Positions 32,421 through 41,923 of a DNA stretch of 64,000 bases are shown one piece after another. Position numbers and translations under genes: made by a program. The stretch comes from Sneathiella sedimenti (lineage in GTDB: Bacteria > Pseudomonadota > Alphaproteobacteria > Sneathiellales > Sneathiellaceae). Each line of letters opens with the position of its first letter. Position 1 is the stretch's first letter. The notes under the pieces are model-generated. The model ran no database searches, was not told the DNA's origin, and saw nothing but the letters and a program-made list of their open reading frames with translations. Where the stretch lies: NCBI RefSeq assembly GCF_017313765.1, contig NZ_JAFLNC010000003.1:124001-188000 (forward strand), read 5' to 3'.

Positions 32421-34687
32421 TGTTTCGTATTCGAACCCTTACCGATGCCTCGGCCCCCGCCAACCAGAAGGCCATTGGTGAAATCCAGGCAATTATTCGG
32501 GATCAATTTTCCGATATGACGGACAAGGACATCGCCAAGCTGCCGGACCAGATTTCCGATCCAATCACCCATCAGTTCGTCGCCAAGGTCTCCGTCGCAG
32601 AGGATGGGCGTGGACGTATTCGCGGCTTCTCGTTGCTGCTTGTCGATCCACAGCTCAATTTTGGCTATCTTGAACTGATTGCGACGGCAAAAAGCGGGTC
32701 GGGTAGCGGTGTCGGAGCTGCCCTCTATGAACAAATCCAGCAACGCGCACGGGAAAAGGGACTGCGTGGCCTTTATTTTGAATGTCTGCCCGATGATCCG
32801 GAGTTGAGTCCTAACCCCGCCATTCGCAAGCAAAATGAAGACCGGCTCCGCTTTTATGAAGGGTTCAATGCCTATCCAATTATGGGGACGGATTACGAGA
32901 CACCGGTTACACCGGGAACGACCGATAGCCCCTATCTGATGTTTGATGGTCTTGGCGAATTCATGGTGCCGCCTGCCGTGACGCTACGCCGGATAGTTCG
33001 CGCAATCTTGGAACGGAAATACGCCGACCTCTGTCCACCAGAATATGTGCAACGGGTTGTAGAGTCGGTCAAGGACAACCAGTATGCGATCAGGCTGCCG
33101 CGTTACGGCAGCACACTGCCCGACGTTAAACAACAAGCAATCGCCGCGAAAATTCCGCTCATTGTCAATGACCGGCATGATATCCATCATATTCGCGAGC
33201 GAGGGTATGTTGAGGCGCCGGTCCGTATCGAATCAATCCTGAAGGAGCTGGAACCGACAGGGCTTTTTTCCGTGAAGTCGCCAAAGCATTATGGCGATCG
33301 CCATATCAAAGCAGTCCACGATACCCGGCTCGTCGATTACATCGAGCGCGCCTGCGCAGATGCGCCTGAAGGAAAATCGATTTATCCCTATGTCTTCCCG
33401 ATCCGGAACGCACAGAGAATGCCCAAGGATCGTTCCGTTCTTGCCGGATATTGGTGTATTGATACCTTCACACCGCTCAACCGCAATGCCTTTCCGGCAG
33501 CACGGCGGGCTGTTGATTGCACCCTGACGGCGACAGAAGCGGTTCTCGATGGAGCGCGCGCCGCTTATGCTCTTGTGCGTCCACCTGGCCATCACGCAGA
33601 GAGCCGCGCCTTCGGCGGTTTCTGTTATTTCAATAACGCTGCGATATCGGCGCAATATCTCTCCCGTTATGGGAGGGTGGCTGTGCTTGACGTTGATTAC
33701 CATCATGGGAACGGCACACAAGACATTTTCTATGAACGTGGCGATGTTCTGACTGTCTCGATCCATGGCGATCCATCCTTCGCCTATCCCTATTTTACCG
33801 GATTTCGCAATGAAACCGGGCGAGGGGCAGGAGCAGGCTGTAATCTTAATATTCCGTTGCCGGAGACAATTACGGCCGATATCCATCGCGAGGCCCTCAA
33901 GAAAGCCTTTGTCCGCATCAAGGATCATGCACCGGCCTATTTGGTGGTCGCGCTAGGCCTGGATGCGGCCAAGGGGGATCCGACAGGTACCTGGCCGTAT
34001 CGCGCTGCCGACTTCTTCAAGATGGGGGCATTGATCGCCGGAATAGGCCTGCCGACGGTGTTTGTGCAAGAGGGCGGTTATCGCGTGCGCAATCTCGGTG
34101 TCAACGCCCGGCGCTTTTTTGAAGGGGTGGCAAGTGTTGCCAAGACGCCAGACTTGACCTGGGAACTGAAACGTAAAGGCGGCATGGGCAAGAATGAGCC
34201 GATGAAATGGCGCTCGTCCGTTGTTCCCGCCGATGTTGCCGAAATACGCCGGATCGTTATGGCCACCAACGCTTTTTCAGGTGAGGAGATCGATATCGCG
34301 GCGGAACTGGCAGAGGAACGGATCGCCAAGGGCCGGGTCTCTGGCTATGAGTTTATTCTCGCCACGCAAAATGGAAAACTCGCGGGCTATACCTGCTATG
34401 GCAAGACTCCGGGCAGCGAGCGGGCGTATGATCTTTATTGGCTCGCCGTCGATCCCGACCGACAGCGCAGCGGTCTCGGGCACCAAATTCTGGAACGGAC
34501 CGAGGCGGCTATTCGCAAAGCAGGTGGTGCGTTCATGATTGCGGAAACCTCGTCAACGGGTGCCTATGACAAGGCACGTGCATTTTATGAGCGGGTCGGG
34601 TTCGAGAAGTTGGTTGAAATCAAGGATTTTTATCGGCCCGGAGACAACAAGGTCATTTACCGGAAAAGCTGTCCGCCTCAATCCTAA
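32420..34687 (+). CDS. Trifunctional fusion: GNAT acetyltransferase - acetylpolyamine-type deacetylase - GNAT acetyltransferase
   Basis: A 755-residue fusion. Residues 1-175 form a GNAT domain (acetyl-CoA loop region SGSGVGAALYEQI at 94-106). Residues about 190-590 are a histone deacetylase/acetylpolyamine amidohydrolase domain: RPPGHHAE with H391/H392, zinc ligands D426 and H428 in DVDYHHGNGTQ, SIHGDPSFAYPYFTG (the polyamine-deacetylase signature), D515 in ALGLDAAKGDP, and the catalytic tyrosine Y554 in QEGGY. Residues 597-748 are a second GNAT domain with RQRSGLGHQIL (motif A). All catalytic residues of the deacetylase are kept. With kamA and two ligases it probably acetylates and deacetylates a beta-lysine-containing compound; the exact step is inference. 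Confidence 0.87.
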   Translation: MFRIRTLTDASAPANQKAIGEIQAIIRDQFSDMTDKDIAKLPDQISDPITHQFVAKVSVAEDGRGRIRGFSLLLVDPQLNFGYLELIATAKSGSGSGVGAALYEQIQQRAREKGLRGLYFECLPDDPELSPNPAIRKQNEDRLRFYEGFNAYPIMGTDYETPVTPGTTDSPYLMFDGLGEFMVPPAVTLRRIVRAILERKYADLCPPEYVQRVVESVKDNQYAIRLPRYGSTLPDVKQQAIAAKIPLIVNDRHDIHHIRERGYVEAPVRIESILKELEPTGLFSVKSPKHYGDRHIKAVHDTRLVDYIERACADAPEGKSIYPYVFPIRNAQRMPKDRSVLAGYWCIDTFTPLNRNAFPAARRAVDCTLTATEAVLDGARAAYALVRPPGHHAESRAFGGFCYFNNAAISAQYLSRYGRVAVLDVDYHHGNGTQDIFYERGDVLTVSIHGDPSFAYPYFTGFRNETGRGAGAGCNLNIPLPETITADIHREALKKAFVRIKDHAPAYLVVALGLDAAKGDPTGTWPYRAADFFKMGALIAGIGLPTVFVQEGGYRVRNLGVNARRFFEGVASVAKTPDLTWELKRKGGMGKNEPMKWRSSVVPADVAEIRRIVMATNAFSGEEIDIAAELAEERIAKGRVSGYEFILATQNGKLAGYTCYGKTPGSERAYDLYWLAVDPDRQRSGLGHQILERTEAAIRKAGGAFMIAETSSTGAYDKARAFYERVGFEKLVEIKDFYRPGDNKVIYRKSCPPQS

Positions 34688-34908
34688 ATGGACGGGCACT
34701 GTTTTCCATAGAACACAATTGTCGTCACCTATATCCGTTGCGCCACGGTTATCAGCCTAAAGATTGAACACCCAAAAGAATGGGTTGTTGGTGCCCGCGG
34801 CCGTATACGCGGTTGTCTAATTGATGAAACCTTCTTCCAACTCAGGAAAATGCATGATAAATTAGTAAAGTATAATATTTAATACAATTCTGAATATGGG
34901 GATTGTCT

Positions 34909-36471
34909 ATGACGCAAAATGAAGGCAGCGAAATAGCAAACGTCCAAATCAGTTATAGTATAGGGGGTGGGTCAACACAGAAACTGGGCGCCGAATTTCT
35001 GATTGTCGCATGTGATCCGCGTGGCCTGTTTGGGATAGCGAATTATACCGCATACGAAGCTAGTTTGTTCAAGAGGTTGGTGAACTTCACGTTTCATACA
35101 ACACTTTTAAAGGTAAAACGCAGGACCAAACCGGATCATGGCGTTCTTTTCGCTCCCAGCCGTCTCAAGGAAATGAGAGGCTGGATATACGGCTATCGCA
35201 ACGAAACTGGCAAAACTTACGGGATGGAGGTTGCCAATGAAATGGATGAAAACCTCGTTACGGTTTACCAGATCGTTAAAGCAGTGGAACATCCGCCGTC
35301 TCCGTTAAAATTCCGGCAGTATCTGGAACGTTATCTCGCTGAACTTGAATGGTGGCCCTATGGGTCGGATTATGAAATCCTGAGCGAAGTCACGACCCCC
35401 TATTTCGATCACTTCGGCCCAGAGGATCTCGAGATGAACATGCCATGGAAATATCTTGATATCCAGGGCATGAACCACACCGCCTTTGTACATGCGTCTA
35501 CCTGTTTTGAGTCTGTCTTGCATTGCTGGCTATACATCAACCTGCTGTTCGCCCCCGATGACCCAAGTAAGAAGAGCCGGATCGAACTGCCGCAGGACAA
35601 GTCAGCTCCTATTGTGATCCTGGGAGCGGGAGTTAGTGGGTTATTGGTGGCCAATATGCTGCGCGACCTTGGCTATGAAGCCGTCAGGCTCCTTGAAAAG
35701 ACGGATCGCTATGGCGGTAAAACGCATACAGTACCAGAGGGGTTTCCCCGCCCACAGCACGAAGTCAAGAATACAATCTGTGAACTCGGAACATGTTACC
35801 TGTCGCCAGCGTATGACGAGATGGTCAAGAAATTTGCGCAATTCACAACCGACGTGGGGAATAAGCAGGTAGGTTTCGGCGGACCCACCGGAAATTTTCG
35901 CGGTATCATTACCAAAGGACAGTTTTCGGGCAAGTTTCCTGTGCCGCCGGTTGTGAGTTATCCCGAGTATATTCTCTTGAAGGCGGCGGATGAAACGGGC
36001 ATGTCGCCGCCGATAGGGCCGGATAGGAAAAAAAATGCTGAGGCGCTTCAGGAGAGAATTGCGGATGATCTTGATGCCTATTGCGTTGAACATGAGCGTA
36101 TTATGGGTCGGCAAAAGCCGATGCCACTTAAGCCGCCCGATCCGTTCTTGCACTCCAAGTCGGCCCGGAGTTTCCTGGATTTCCTGAGGTCCAACGACTG
36201 GGAATCCCTGGTCGGCCTGATGCAATATGGCTATTCGGTTCAGGGATATGGACCGCTGGACGAAATTCCCGCCTATTACGGGCTTGTCTGGGTTACGCCA
36301 GATGTTGCGCGGCAGATAGCCAGAGAGTTTCGTAACCCCGATGGGAAAGACATTGTTACCGCCTGGTCTTTAGGTTGGAGCGATGTCTGGTACCATATGC
36401 AGCGGGGGATGAGTATCACCTATAATGTCGATGTAATTTCAGTATATCGCGCGGGTGTCCTAGACGATTGA
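34909..36471 (+). CDS. Flavin amine oxidase-like protein with apparently circularly permuted halves
   Basis: A 520-residue protein from ATG 34909 (TTG two codons earlier also possible). The FAD-binding motif VILGAGVSGLL, with LLEKTDRYGGK, lies at residues 237-272 instead of at the N-terminus. From there to the end it matches the first half of FAD amine oxidase-like proteins, finishing in a strand (YNVDVISVYR) that normally leads into the next strand of the substrate domain. That missing second half is found in front: VQISYSIGG, FLIVACDPRGL, then TTPYFDHFGPEDLEM and LDIQGMNHTAFVHASTCFESV, the normal C-terminal end. The simplest reading is a circular permutation. Function is unknown; an amine or polyenoic substrate is possible. 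A gene of 221 bp spacing from the kamA cluster, same strand. Confidence 0.72.
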   Translation: MTQNEGSEIANVQISYSIGGGSTQKLGAEFLIVACDPRGLFGIANYTAYEASLFKRLVNFTFHTTLLKVKRRTKPDHGVLFAPSRLKEMRGWIYGYRNETGKTYGMEVANEMDENLVTVYQIVKAVEHPPSPLKFRQYLERYLAELEWWPYGSDYEILSEVTTPYFDHFGPEDLEMNMPWKYLDIQGMNHTAFVHASTCFESVLHCWLYINLLFAPDDPSKKSRIELPQDKSAPIVILGAGVSGLLVANMLRDLGYEAVRLLEKTDRYGGKTHTVPEGFPRPQHEVKNTICELGTCYLSPAYDEMVKKFAQFTTDVGNKQVGFGGPTGNFRGIITKGQFSGKFPVPPVVSYPEYILLKAADETGMSPPIGPDRKKNAEALQERIADDLDAYCVEHERIMGRQKPMPLKPPDPFLHSKSARSFLDFLRSNDWESLVGLMQYGYSVQGYGPLDEIPAYYGLVWVTPDVARQIAREFRNPDGKDIVTAWSLGWSDVWYHMQRGMSITYNVDVISVYRAGVLDD

Positions 36472-36554
36472 ACCATGACCCGTGAACAACTTAGAGGGAG
36501 AAGTTTTGTGAGGGGCAGAGTGATCTTCAGAAACGGATAGTCTTGAATAAGCTA

Positions 36555-38327
36555 ATGGAAAGACGTCTGACAACTATCGTGGCAGCGGACCTCGTGGGAT
36601 ATTCGCGGTTGGTCTCGAATAACGAAGAGGCCGTGATCACGAGATTTCGGGAATTGCGGCACGAGCTTATCATTCCGGCGATTTCCAGCGCCCAGGGCCG
36701 GGTCATCAAAACCATGGGAGATGGGTTTCTCGTCGAGTTCCCGTCGCCGCGCGCTGCATTGCATACGGTCGTTTTCCTCCAACACGCAATGTTTGAACGC
36801 GAAGGTGCGGTCCCCCTTGAAACACGATTAATGTTCCGTATCGGAATCAATTACGGTGAGGTAATTGTTGATGGCGATGACGTGCTGGGAGACGTGGTCA
36901 ACATCGCTGCCCGCCTTGAAAGCATTGCGCCGCCGGGCGGTGTCTGCGTCTCCGAGACTGTATTTACAGAAGTCGCTGATGCCAGCGACACGCTCCTGGT
37001 GCCATTGGGGCCGCAATATGTGAAGAACATTCCGGCGCCAGTTAATGCATGGAACGTGCTGATTAAGGGCGTTGATGCCAGACCAACGAAACCTCCCAGA
37101 AGATCAGAGCGTCCGTCCATCGCGGTACTGGCGTTTGAAAATAACTCGGATGATGACGAACAGCGGTTCCTCGCGGACGGTATTGCCGAGGATGTTATTG
37201 TCCAGTTGTCGCGTTTTCGATCTCTTTTCGTCATCGCGCGAAATTCGGCCTTTTCTTACAGGAACACTCACAAGGACGTGCGCGAAATAGCCAGTGAGCT
37301 TGGGGTGCGCTACGTTGTCGAAGGATCGGTTCGCCGGGGGGGAGATCGTCTGCGGGTGAGTGCACACCTGGTTGAGGCGAAAACCGGAGGGCATATCTGG
37401 TCTGGCCGCTGGGATCGCATGGTGTCAGACCTGTTTGACTTGCAGGATGAATTAACCCGCGCGATTGTGTCTGAGCTTGCACCGGAACTTGGCGCGAATG
37501 AGCGGTCGCTGGCAAGGCGCAAACCTACAGAAAACCTGACGGCGTGGGAATTATGCCAAAAGGGGTTGGCAGAGTTTTATAATTACAATAACGAGAGTTA
37601 TCCCGCGGCGGCAAAGCTGTTTAAAGCAGCAATCGACGCTGACCCGGAATTTGCCTTGCCATATGCACTTTTGGGGCGTTGGCATTCTGTCATGGTTACG
37701 ACCGGCCGAAGTAGCGATATTCCCAATGATGTGCAGCAAGGGTTGGTCAATGCGAGCAAGGCCATTGAGCTGGACGATCGATTGGAGGACGGGCATGTCG
37801 CACTCGGGTCGTTGTTGACCCTGATGCGTCAGGAAACGCCGGCCAAAGAGTCTCTGGATCGCGCCTATGCGCTGAATGATAACAACCCGGTAATGTATCA
37901 CGCGCGCACGATGTTCTATCTATATCAGGTTGACCCCGATACACACGCGATGGAAAAATCGGCACAAACGGCCTTGGCACTTAATCCAAAGGACCCGTTG
38001 GCCTGGGCATTCCATTTCATGATCGGGACGGCCCGATGGATGCGGGACCTTGAAAATCTGCGACCAGATGTGAAAGAACCGATAGATGCCGCCTGTGCAT
38101 CGATGCAGGCGGATTACTTTCCGCTCATGGTTGGGGCAACGCTGTATGCGCGCCTGAATGATCTGGATCAGGCAAAATACCTGCTGGAGCGGGCCATTGG
38201 TCGTCGGCCAGCTTTGTCGCTGAAGATGTGGCAAACGGCCTTTCCGTTTCCATCATGGCCGCGCATGATCAAGTCAATCGAGCCAGAGTTGGAGAAGCTG
38301 GTCGAAATCGGGTTGCCCCGGGAGTAA
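36555..38327 (+). CDS. Class III adenylate/guanylate cyclase with TolB-like and TPR region
   Basis: A 590-residue signalling protein. ATG 36555 is chosen because MERRLTTIVAADLVGYSRL is the common start of this family; a TTG four codons earlier is possible. The cyclase domain (1-170) keeps both metal aspartates, D12 in AADLVGYS and D56 in GDG, and the transition-state pair N116 and R120 in NIAAR. A TolB-like segment follows (SIAVLAFENNSDDDEQRFLADG to about residue 310; motif cited AVLAFENNSDD), then TPR-type helices to the end. Proteins of this build are abundant in Rhizobiales and Rhodospirillales. There is no membrane segment, so it should be cytosolic. The signal it senses is unknown. Confidence 0.87.
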   Translation: MERRLTTIVAADLVGYSRLVSNNEEAVITRFRELRHELIIPAISSAQGRVIKTMGDGFLVEFPSPRAALHTVVFLQHAMFEREGAVPLETRLMFRIGINYGEVIVDGDDVLGDVVNIAARLESIAPPGGVCVSETVFTEVADASDTLLVPLGPQYVKNIPAPVNAWNVLIKGVDARPTKPPRRSERPSIAVLAFENNSDDDEQRFLADGIAEDVIVQLSRFRSLFVIARNSAFSYRNTHKDVREIASELGVRYVVEGSVRRGGDRLRVSAHLVEAKTGGHIWSGRWDRMVSDLFDLQDELTRAIVSELAPELGANERSLARRKPTENLTAWELCQKGLAEFYNYNNESYPAAAKLFKAAIDADPEFALPYALLGRWHSVMVTTGRSSDIPNDVQQGLVNASKAIELDDRLEDGHVALGSLLTLMRQETPAKESLDRAYALNDNNPVMYHARTMFYLYQVDPDTHAMEKSAQTALALNPKDPLAWAFHFMIGTARWMRDLENLRPDVKEPIDAACASMQADYFPLMVGATLYARLNDLDQAKYLLERAIGRRPALSLKMWQTAFPFPSWPRMIKSIEPELEKLVEIGLPRE

Positions 38328-38583
38328 AGGAAGACGAACACCTCATCGTGCACGAATGTAAGAAACGTGGACATATACCTACGTAACCCTGTTGCAGGAA
38401 ACAATGCCCATAGGCAGCAGGGAATCCCTGATACACATATATTTGTCGGCAGACGCTCTTCTAATAGTCCGTGCGGAAAAGTCTTTATTTATTCGCGGAA
38501 TGAATTCCTCGAGTAGACCGCAGCCGGCTATTCATTTTATAGTACTCCCAAAATAACACGAATAATCATACAGGAAGTCACCT

Positions 38584-39444
38584 ATGGGCCCGATTTCAAA
38601 TAGCTATATTTCGCAACGCATTAAGCTTCACTATGTGGATTGGGGAAACCCGGAGGCGCCGGCTTTGTTGCTAGTACATGGAGGGCGTGACCATTGCCGG
38701 AACTGGGACTGGGTGGCAGAGGAATTGCGTCATGACTGGCATGTCATCGCGCCGGATTTGCGTGGCCATGGAGACAGCGGATGGTCGACCGACGGTAATT
38801 ACAGTATCCAGAGCTATGTCTATGATATTGCGCAGCTAATCCATCAAAAGGAGTTGAGCCCGGTAACGATTGTTTCTCATTCCATGGGAGGTAATATCGC
38901 TCTTCGCTATACAGGGCTTTATCCGGAAAACGTTCGAAAGCTTGTCGCGATAGAAGGCCTTGGATCATCGCCCAAGATGATAAGGGAGGCTCAAGAAACT
39001 CCGGTCGCAAAACGCTGGCGCGACTGGATCGATCAAAAGCGGGCGGCAAGTGCCCGGACGCATCGCCGGTATGAAACATTTGAGGACGCCCTTGCGCGTA
39101 TGAAGGCTGAAAATAAGCATTTATCGGAAGAACAAGCCCTGCATCTGACAACGCACGCGGTCAACCAGAACGAGGATGGGACGTTCAGCTGGAAGTTCGA
39201 TCATTATATGCGTGTCTGGGCGCCATTTGATATTAGCCAGGAAGAAACCCAGAAATTATGGGGAGAAATCACCTGTCCGACAATGCTGTGTTACGGCAAT
39301 GACAGCTGGGCGTCAAACCCGATAAAAGATGGACGGATCAAGCATTTCAAAAGTGCAACCGTGAAAAATTACGAAAATGCCGGTCACTGGTTGCATCATG
39401 ACCAGTTCGAGAAGTTCATGGCAGACCTGAAAGAATTCTTGTGA
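38584..39444 (+). CDS. Alpha/beta hydrolase
   Basis: A 286-residue hydrolase of the alpha/beta fold. The oxyanion loop is LLVHGGRDH, the nucleophile is S100 in VSHSMGGN (S-x-S-M-G-G; the nucleophile elbow GxSxG has a first-position serine, SHSMG), the DLRGHGDS motif follows strand 4, and the catalytic histidine is in YENAGHWLHHD near the end. A cap region between residues 135 and 205 is rich in charged residues. Substrate unknown; esterases, epoxide hydrolases and lactonases look alike. It is a single-gene unit ending in the terminator at 39478. Confidence 0.85.
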   Translation: MGPISNSYISQRIKLHYVDWGNPEAPALLLVHGGRDHCRNWDWVAEELRHDWHVIAPDLRGHGDSGWSTDGNYSIQSYVYDIAQLIHQKELSPVTIVSHSMGGNIALRYTGLYPENVRKLVAIEGLGSSPKMIREAQETPVAKRWRDWIDQKRAASARTHRRYETFEDALARMKAENKHLSEEQALHLTTHAVNQNEDGTFSWKFDHYMRVWAPFDISQEETQKLWGEITCPTMLCYGNDSWASNPIKDGRIKHFKSATVKNYENAGHWLHHDQFEKFMADLKEFL

Positions 39445-39477
39445 TGAGTTGATTTGGGCCTCATGGCCGAGAGTTTA

Positions 39478-39517
39478 CCGCCGACAGATTGATAGCCTGT
39501 CGGCGGGACGGATTTTT
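39478..39517 (+). terminator. Intrinsic terminator after the alpha/beta hydrolase gene
   Basis: A 10-bp perfect stem, CCGCCGACAG at 39478-39487 with CTGTCGGCGG at 39497-39506, with a 9-nt loop, is followed after GACGGA by TTTTT (39513-39517). The T-run is offset by six bases, so efficiency may be modest. It also lies between converging genes. Confidence 0.65.
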
Positions 39518-39522
39518 AGAGC

Positions 39523-40548
39523 TTATCCCAAACGGTATACGCGGTTTGCGGTATCGTGAAATAAGTCAGCTTTTTCAGCGTCGCTGTAATTGGCCGTCAG
39601 TCGTTTAAACGAGTTCCATAGTACATTATAGCTACAGCTCACCTTGTCGACCGGGAAATTGGATTCAAACATGCACCGCTTGGGACCAAACTGTTCAATT
39701 ACATGTTCATAGAAACGCCGTGTTGCCTCCATCAATTCAAGGCTTGAAGGCGGGCGTTGCTTCATATGCCAGTCGAAGCCATTAATCTCCATGGCGAGAC
39801 CGCCAAGCTTTGCAACCACGTTCGGGCATTTCGCCAGGTCGGTTATCGCGTTTTTCCAGGCCGGAAAATAGTCGTCCTGTTTCCCTTTATAGGGTCCGAT
39901 ACCAAGGGGGCCGCCAAAATGATTGAGGATGATGGTTGTCTCTGGAAAGGCGCGTGCAAGATCCGCTAGCTGGGGTATTTGCGGATGATAACACCAGCCT
40001 TCAAAGCTTAAATTTCGCGGCGCAAGAGTTGCGAACCCTTCGCGAAATTGGTCATTCAGGTACAAGTCTTGGATTGTTGTTGGTTGGGAATTCGGTACAT
40101 CCTTGCTTGGGTCCCAGCAAGCCCGATGGCGAATGCCGCGAAATCGACCGCCCCCCGCGGCGATGTGGGCATCCAGTACAGGACCAACAGCATCGCCGAA
40201 CATCAGGTCAGCCAGACCAACAATGCCCGCGGCAACACGCGGCTTACCATAAAGCCCGGATGCACTCATTGCCGCAATACCATTAACGAATTCGGTTTCG
40301 CCAACCGGTTTCAAGTTGTCGGGGCCGCTTGATCGGTACATCGACCCACATTCTATGAACACGGTCGAGACGACGTTGTGACCACTCGTCACGTCGGTGA
40401 GAATTTCATCGAGAAGGTACCGCTGGGACGCTCTATCGCTCCGTGAATCCCACAAATGATGATGCGGGTCGCAGATCGGTAACTCGGGCTCTAATGTTTC
40501 TTCAACCGTGAGGTTAAGCCAGTCGAAATTTGTTGGTTTGATTGTCAT
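39523..40548 (-). CDS. Amidohydrolase-family (TIM-barrel) hydrolase
   Basis: A 341-residue member of the amidohydrolase_2 family, the group containing 2-pyrone-4,6-dicarboxylate lactonase and L-fuconolactonase. The metal-binding start is PICDPHHHLWD near residue 24 (the HxH pair), the middle histidine is in TTIILNHFGGPLG near residue 215, and the final aspartate region is replaced by RCMFESNFPVDK near residue 295, where many lactonases have MFGSDWP. The SNFP rather than SDWP reading is common in this subgroup. The substrate is probably a lactone or an amide. It stands alone, converging on the alpha/beta hydrolase. Confidence 0.82.
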   Translation of the reverse strand: MTIKPTNFDWLNLTVEETLEPELPICDPHHHLWDSRSDRASQRYLLDEILTDVTSGHNVVSTVFIECGSMYRSSGPDNLKPVGETEFVNGIAAMSASGLYGKPRVAAGIVGLADLMFGDAVGPVLDAHIAAGGGRFRGIRHRACWDPSKDVPNSQPTTIQDLYLNDQFREGFATLAPRNLSFEGWCYHPQIPQLADLARAFPETTIILNHFGGPLGIGPYKGKQDDYFPAWKNAITDLAKCPNVVAKLGGLAMEINGFDWHMKQRPPSSLELMEATRRFYEHVIEQFGPKRCMFESNFPVDKVSCSYNVLWNSFKRLTANYSDAEKADLFHDTANRVYRLG

Positions 40549-40896
40549 TTTTCTTTTCCTAGCACAATGAGTAATCCATGGATCTTCGCAAGCGGAGCCT
40601 GGGGAGAATTGGCTTTCCGGTCCGGCTATCCTGTGGGGTTATTATAAACGACCTGAGGCGAATGCAGAGAGGTTTTGCAAGAAATGGTTGAGTACAGCAT
40701 CCGGAACTTCCTGGATTTACGGTCTTGCCGTATAAACTACGATACAGCTATCGGGTCAGGCCAGGGAAATTATTCTGAACGCTACGATTTGCTGACCCTA
40801 GGGTTTGCAAATATACTTTAGGATACATCTTGCAGATACGACTTGATAGGCACACTTCTTCTAGACGGTGGATCAACTGCCCCGAGAGCATTTAAA
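40549..40896. other. Intergenic region between divergent amidohydrolase and antiporter genes
   Basis: About 350 bp with no gene seen. It should hold promoters for both divergent neighbours, but none is strong enough to name. If the antiporter starts at TTG 40843 the gap is 294 bp. Confidence 0.4.
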
Positions 40897-41814
40897 TTGG
40901 ATTACATTTACATTCTAGGCGGCTTGATCGGTCTTTTCTTCGGGGGCGAGCTGTTGGTGCGCGGTAGTGTGGGAATTGCTCAGCGTATGGCTATTCCTCC
41001 GCTCCTTATCGGGCTTACTGTGGTCGGCTTTGGCACTTCTACACCAGAACTACTGGTATCGGTCGATGCCGCCTTGCACGGTGTGCCGGATATTGCGATC
41101 GGCAACATCGTTGGGTCGAACATTGCGAATGTTCTCCTGATCATCGGCCTTTCGGCGCTGGTCTGGCCGATCCGCGTGACCGGGGCGACTCTGCGGCGAG
41201 ACACGGTCGTCATGGTGATGGCAGCGCTTGTTCTTGTGCCGATCTTTGCCAGGGGCGAAATGGGGCGGGTCATGGGCATGATGTTGATAGCCGGGCTCGT
41301 ATTTTATCTGATTTGGGCCTATCGACAATCTGCCGGAGCACTCATTGAAGCTGTTGACCTTCAGGCTCCCAGATCAGTGTCCATTTCCATTTTCTGGGTA
41401 ATCGCGGGACTTATCGCCTTGATGTTTGGCGCTCGTTTGTTGGTGGACGGCGCGGTCTCAGTCGCGCGAGGATTTGGTATTTCTGAAGCCTTCATCGGCC
41501 TGACTATCGTCGCCGTGGGTACATCGTTACCTGAGCTTGCGACTTCCCTCATTGCCGCTTTTCGTCGGCAGTCGGAGATCGCCATCGGTAATGTTGTCGG
41601 TTCCAACATTTTCAACATTTTGGGCATTCTCGGTGTTACCGCTGTGATAACACCGGTTCCAGTGGCATCGCGCTTCCTGACCTTTGACCTGCCGGTCATG
41701 ATTGGCGCATCGATTTTACTCACCCTCCTCTTGCTCACGCGTCCGGTCATTGGACGAGGGACCGCTGTATTCTTTCTTGTCAGTTATCTATTATATGTGT
41801 GGATGGCGCAGTGA
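40897..41814 (+). CDS. Calcium/sodium antiporter, YrbG/CaxA family
   Basis: Inner-membrane cation/Ca2+ exchanger with two homologous halves of five helices each. The two alpha-repeat signatures are GLTVVGFGTSTPELLVSVDA (first half) and GLTIVAVGTSLPELATSLIA (second half), each followed by IAIGNIVGSNIANVL or IAIGNVVGSNIFNIL. The start is uncertain, since no ATG lies before the first helix. TTG 40897 gives LDYIYILGGLIGLFFGGELL read as MDYI, matching usual family starts, and is chosen here (305 residues); TTG 40843 would add 18 residues. It is a single gene that exports Ca2+ against Na+ or H+. Confidence 0.87.
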   Translation: MDYIYILGGLIGLFFGGELLVRGSVGIAQRMAIPPLLIGLTVVGFGTSTPELLVSVDAALHGVPDIAIGNIVGSNIANVLLIIGLSALVWPIRVTGATLRRDTVVMVMAALVLVPIFARGEMGRVMGMMLIAGLVFYLIWAYRQSAGALIEAVDLQAPRSVSISIFWVIAGLIALMFGARLLVDGAVSVARGFGISEAFIGLTIVAVGTSLPELATSLIAAFRRQSEIAIGNVVGSNIFNILGILGVTAVITPVPVASRFLTFDLPVMIGASILLTLLLLTRPVIGRGTAVFFLVSYLLYVWMAQ

Positions 41815-41923
41815 AGCCTAGCTTTGGCAGGTTCTGGGTTACATTTATTGTCTCTAGGGGGCTGTTCTGCAAACCGAACAAGGTCTCCGTCTCAACTTAA
41901 CCGGAACCGGTCAACCCTCCTGT

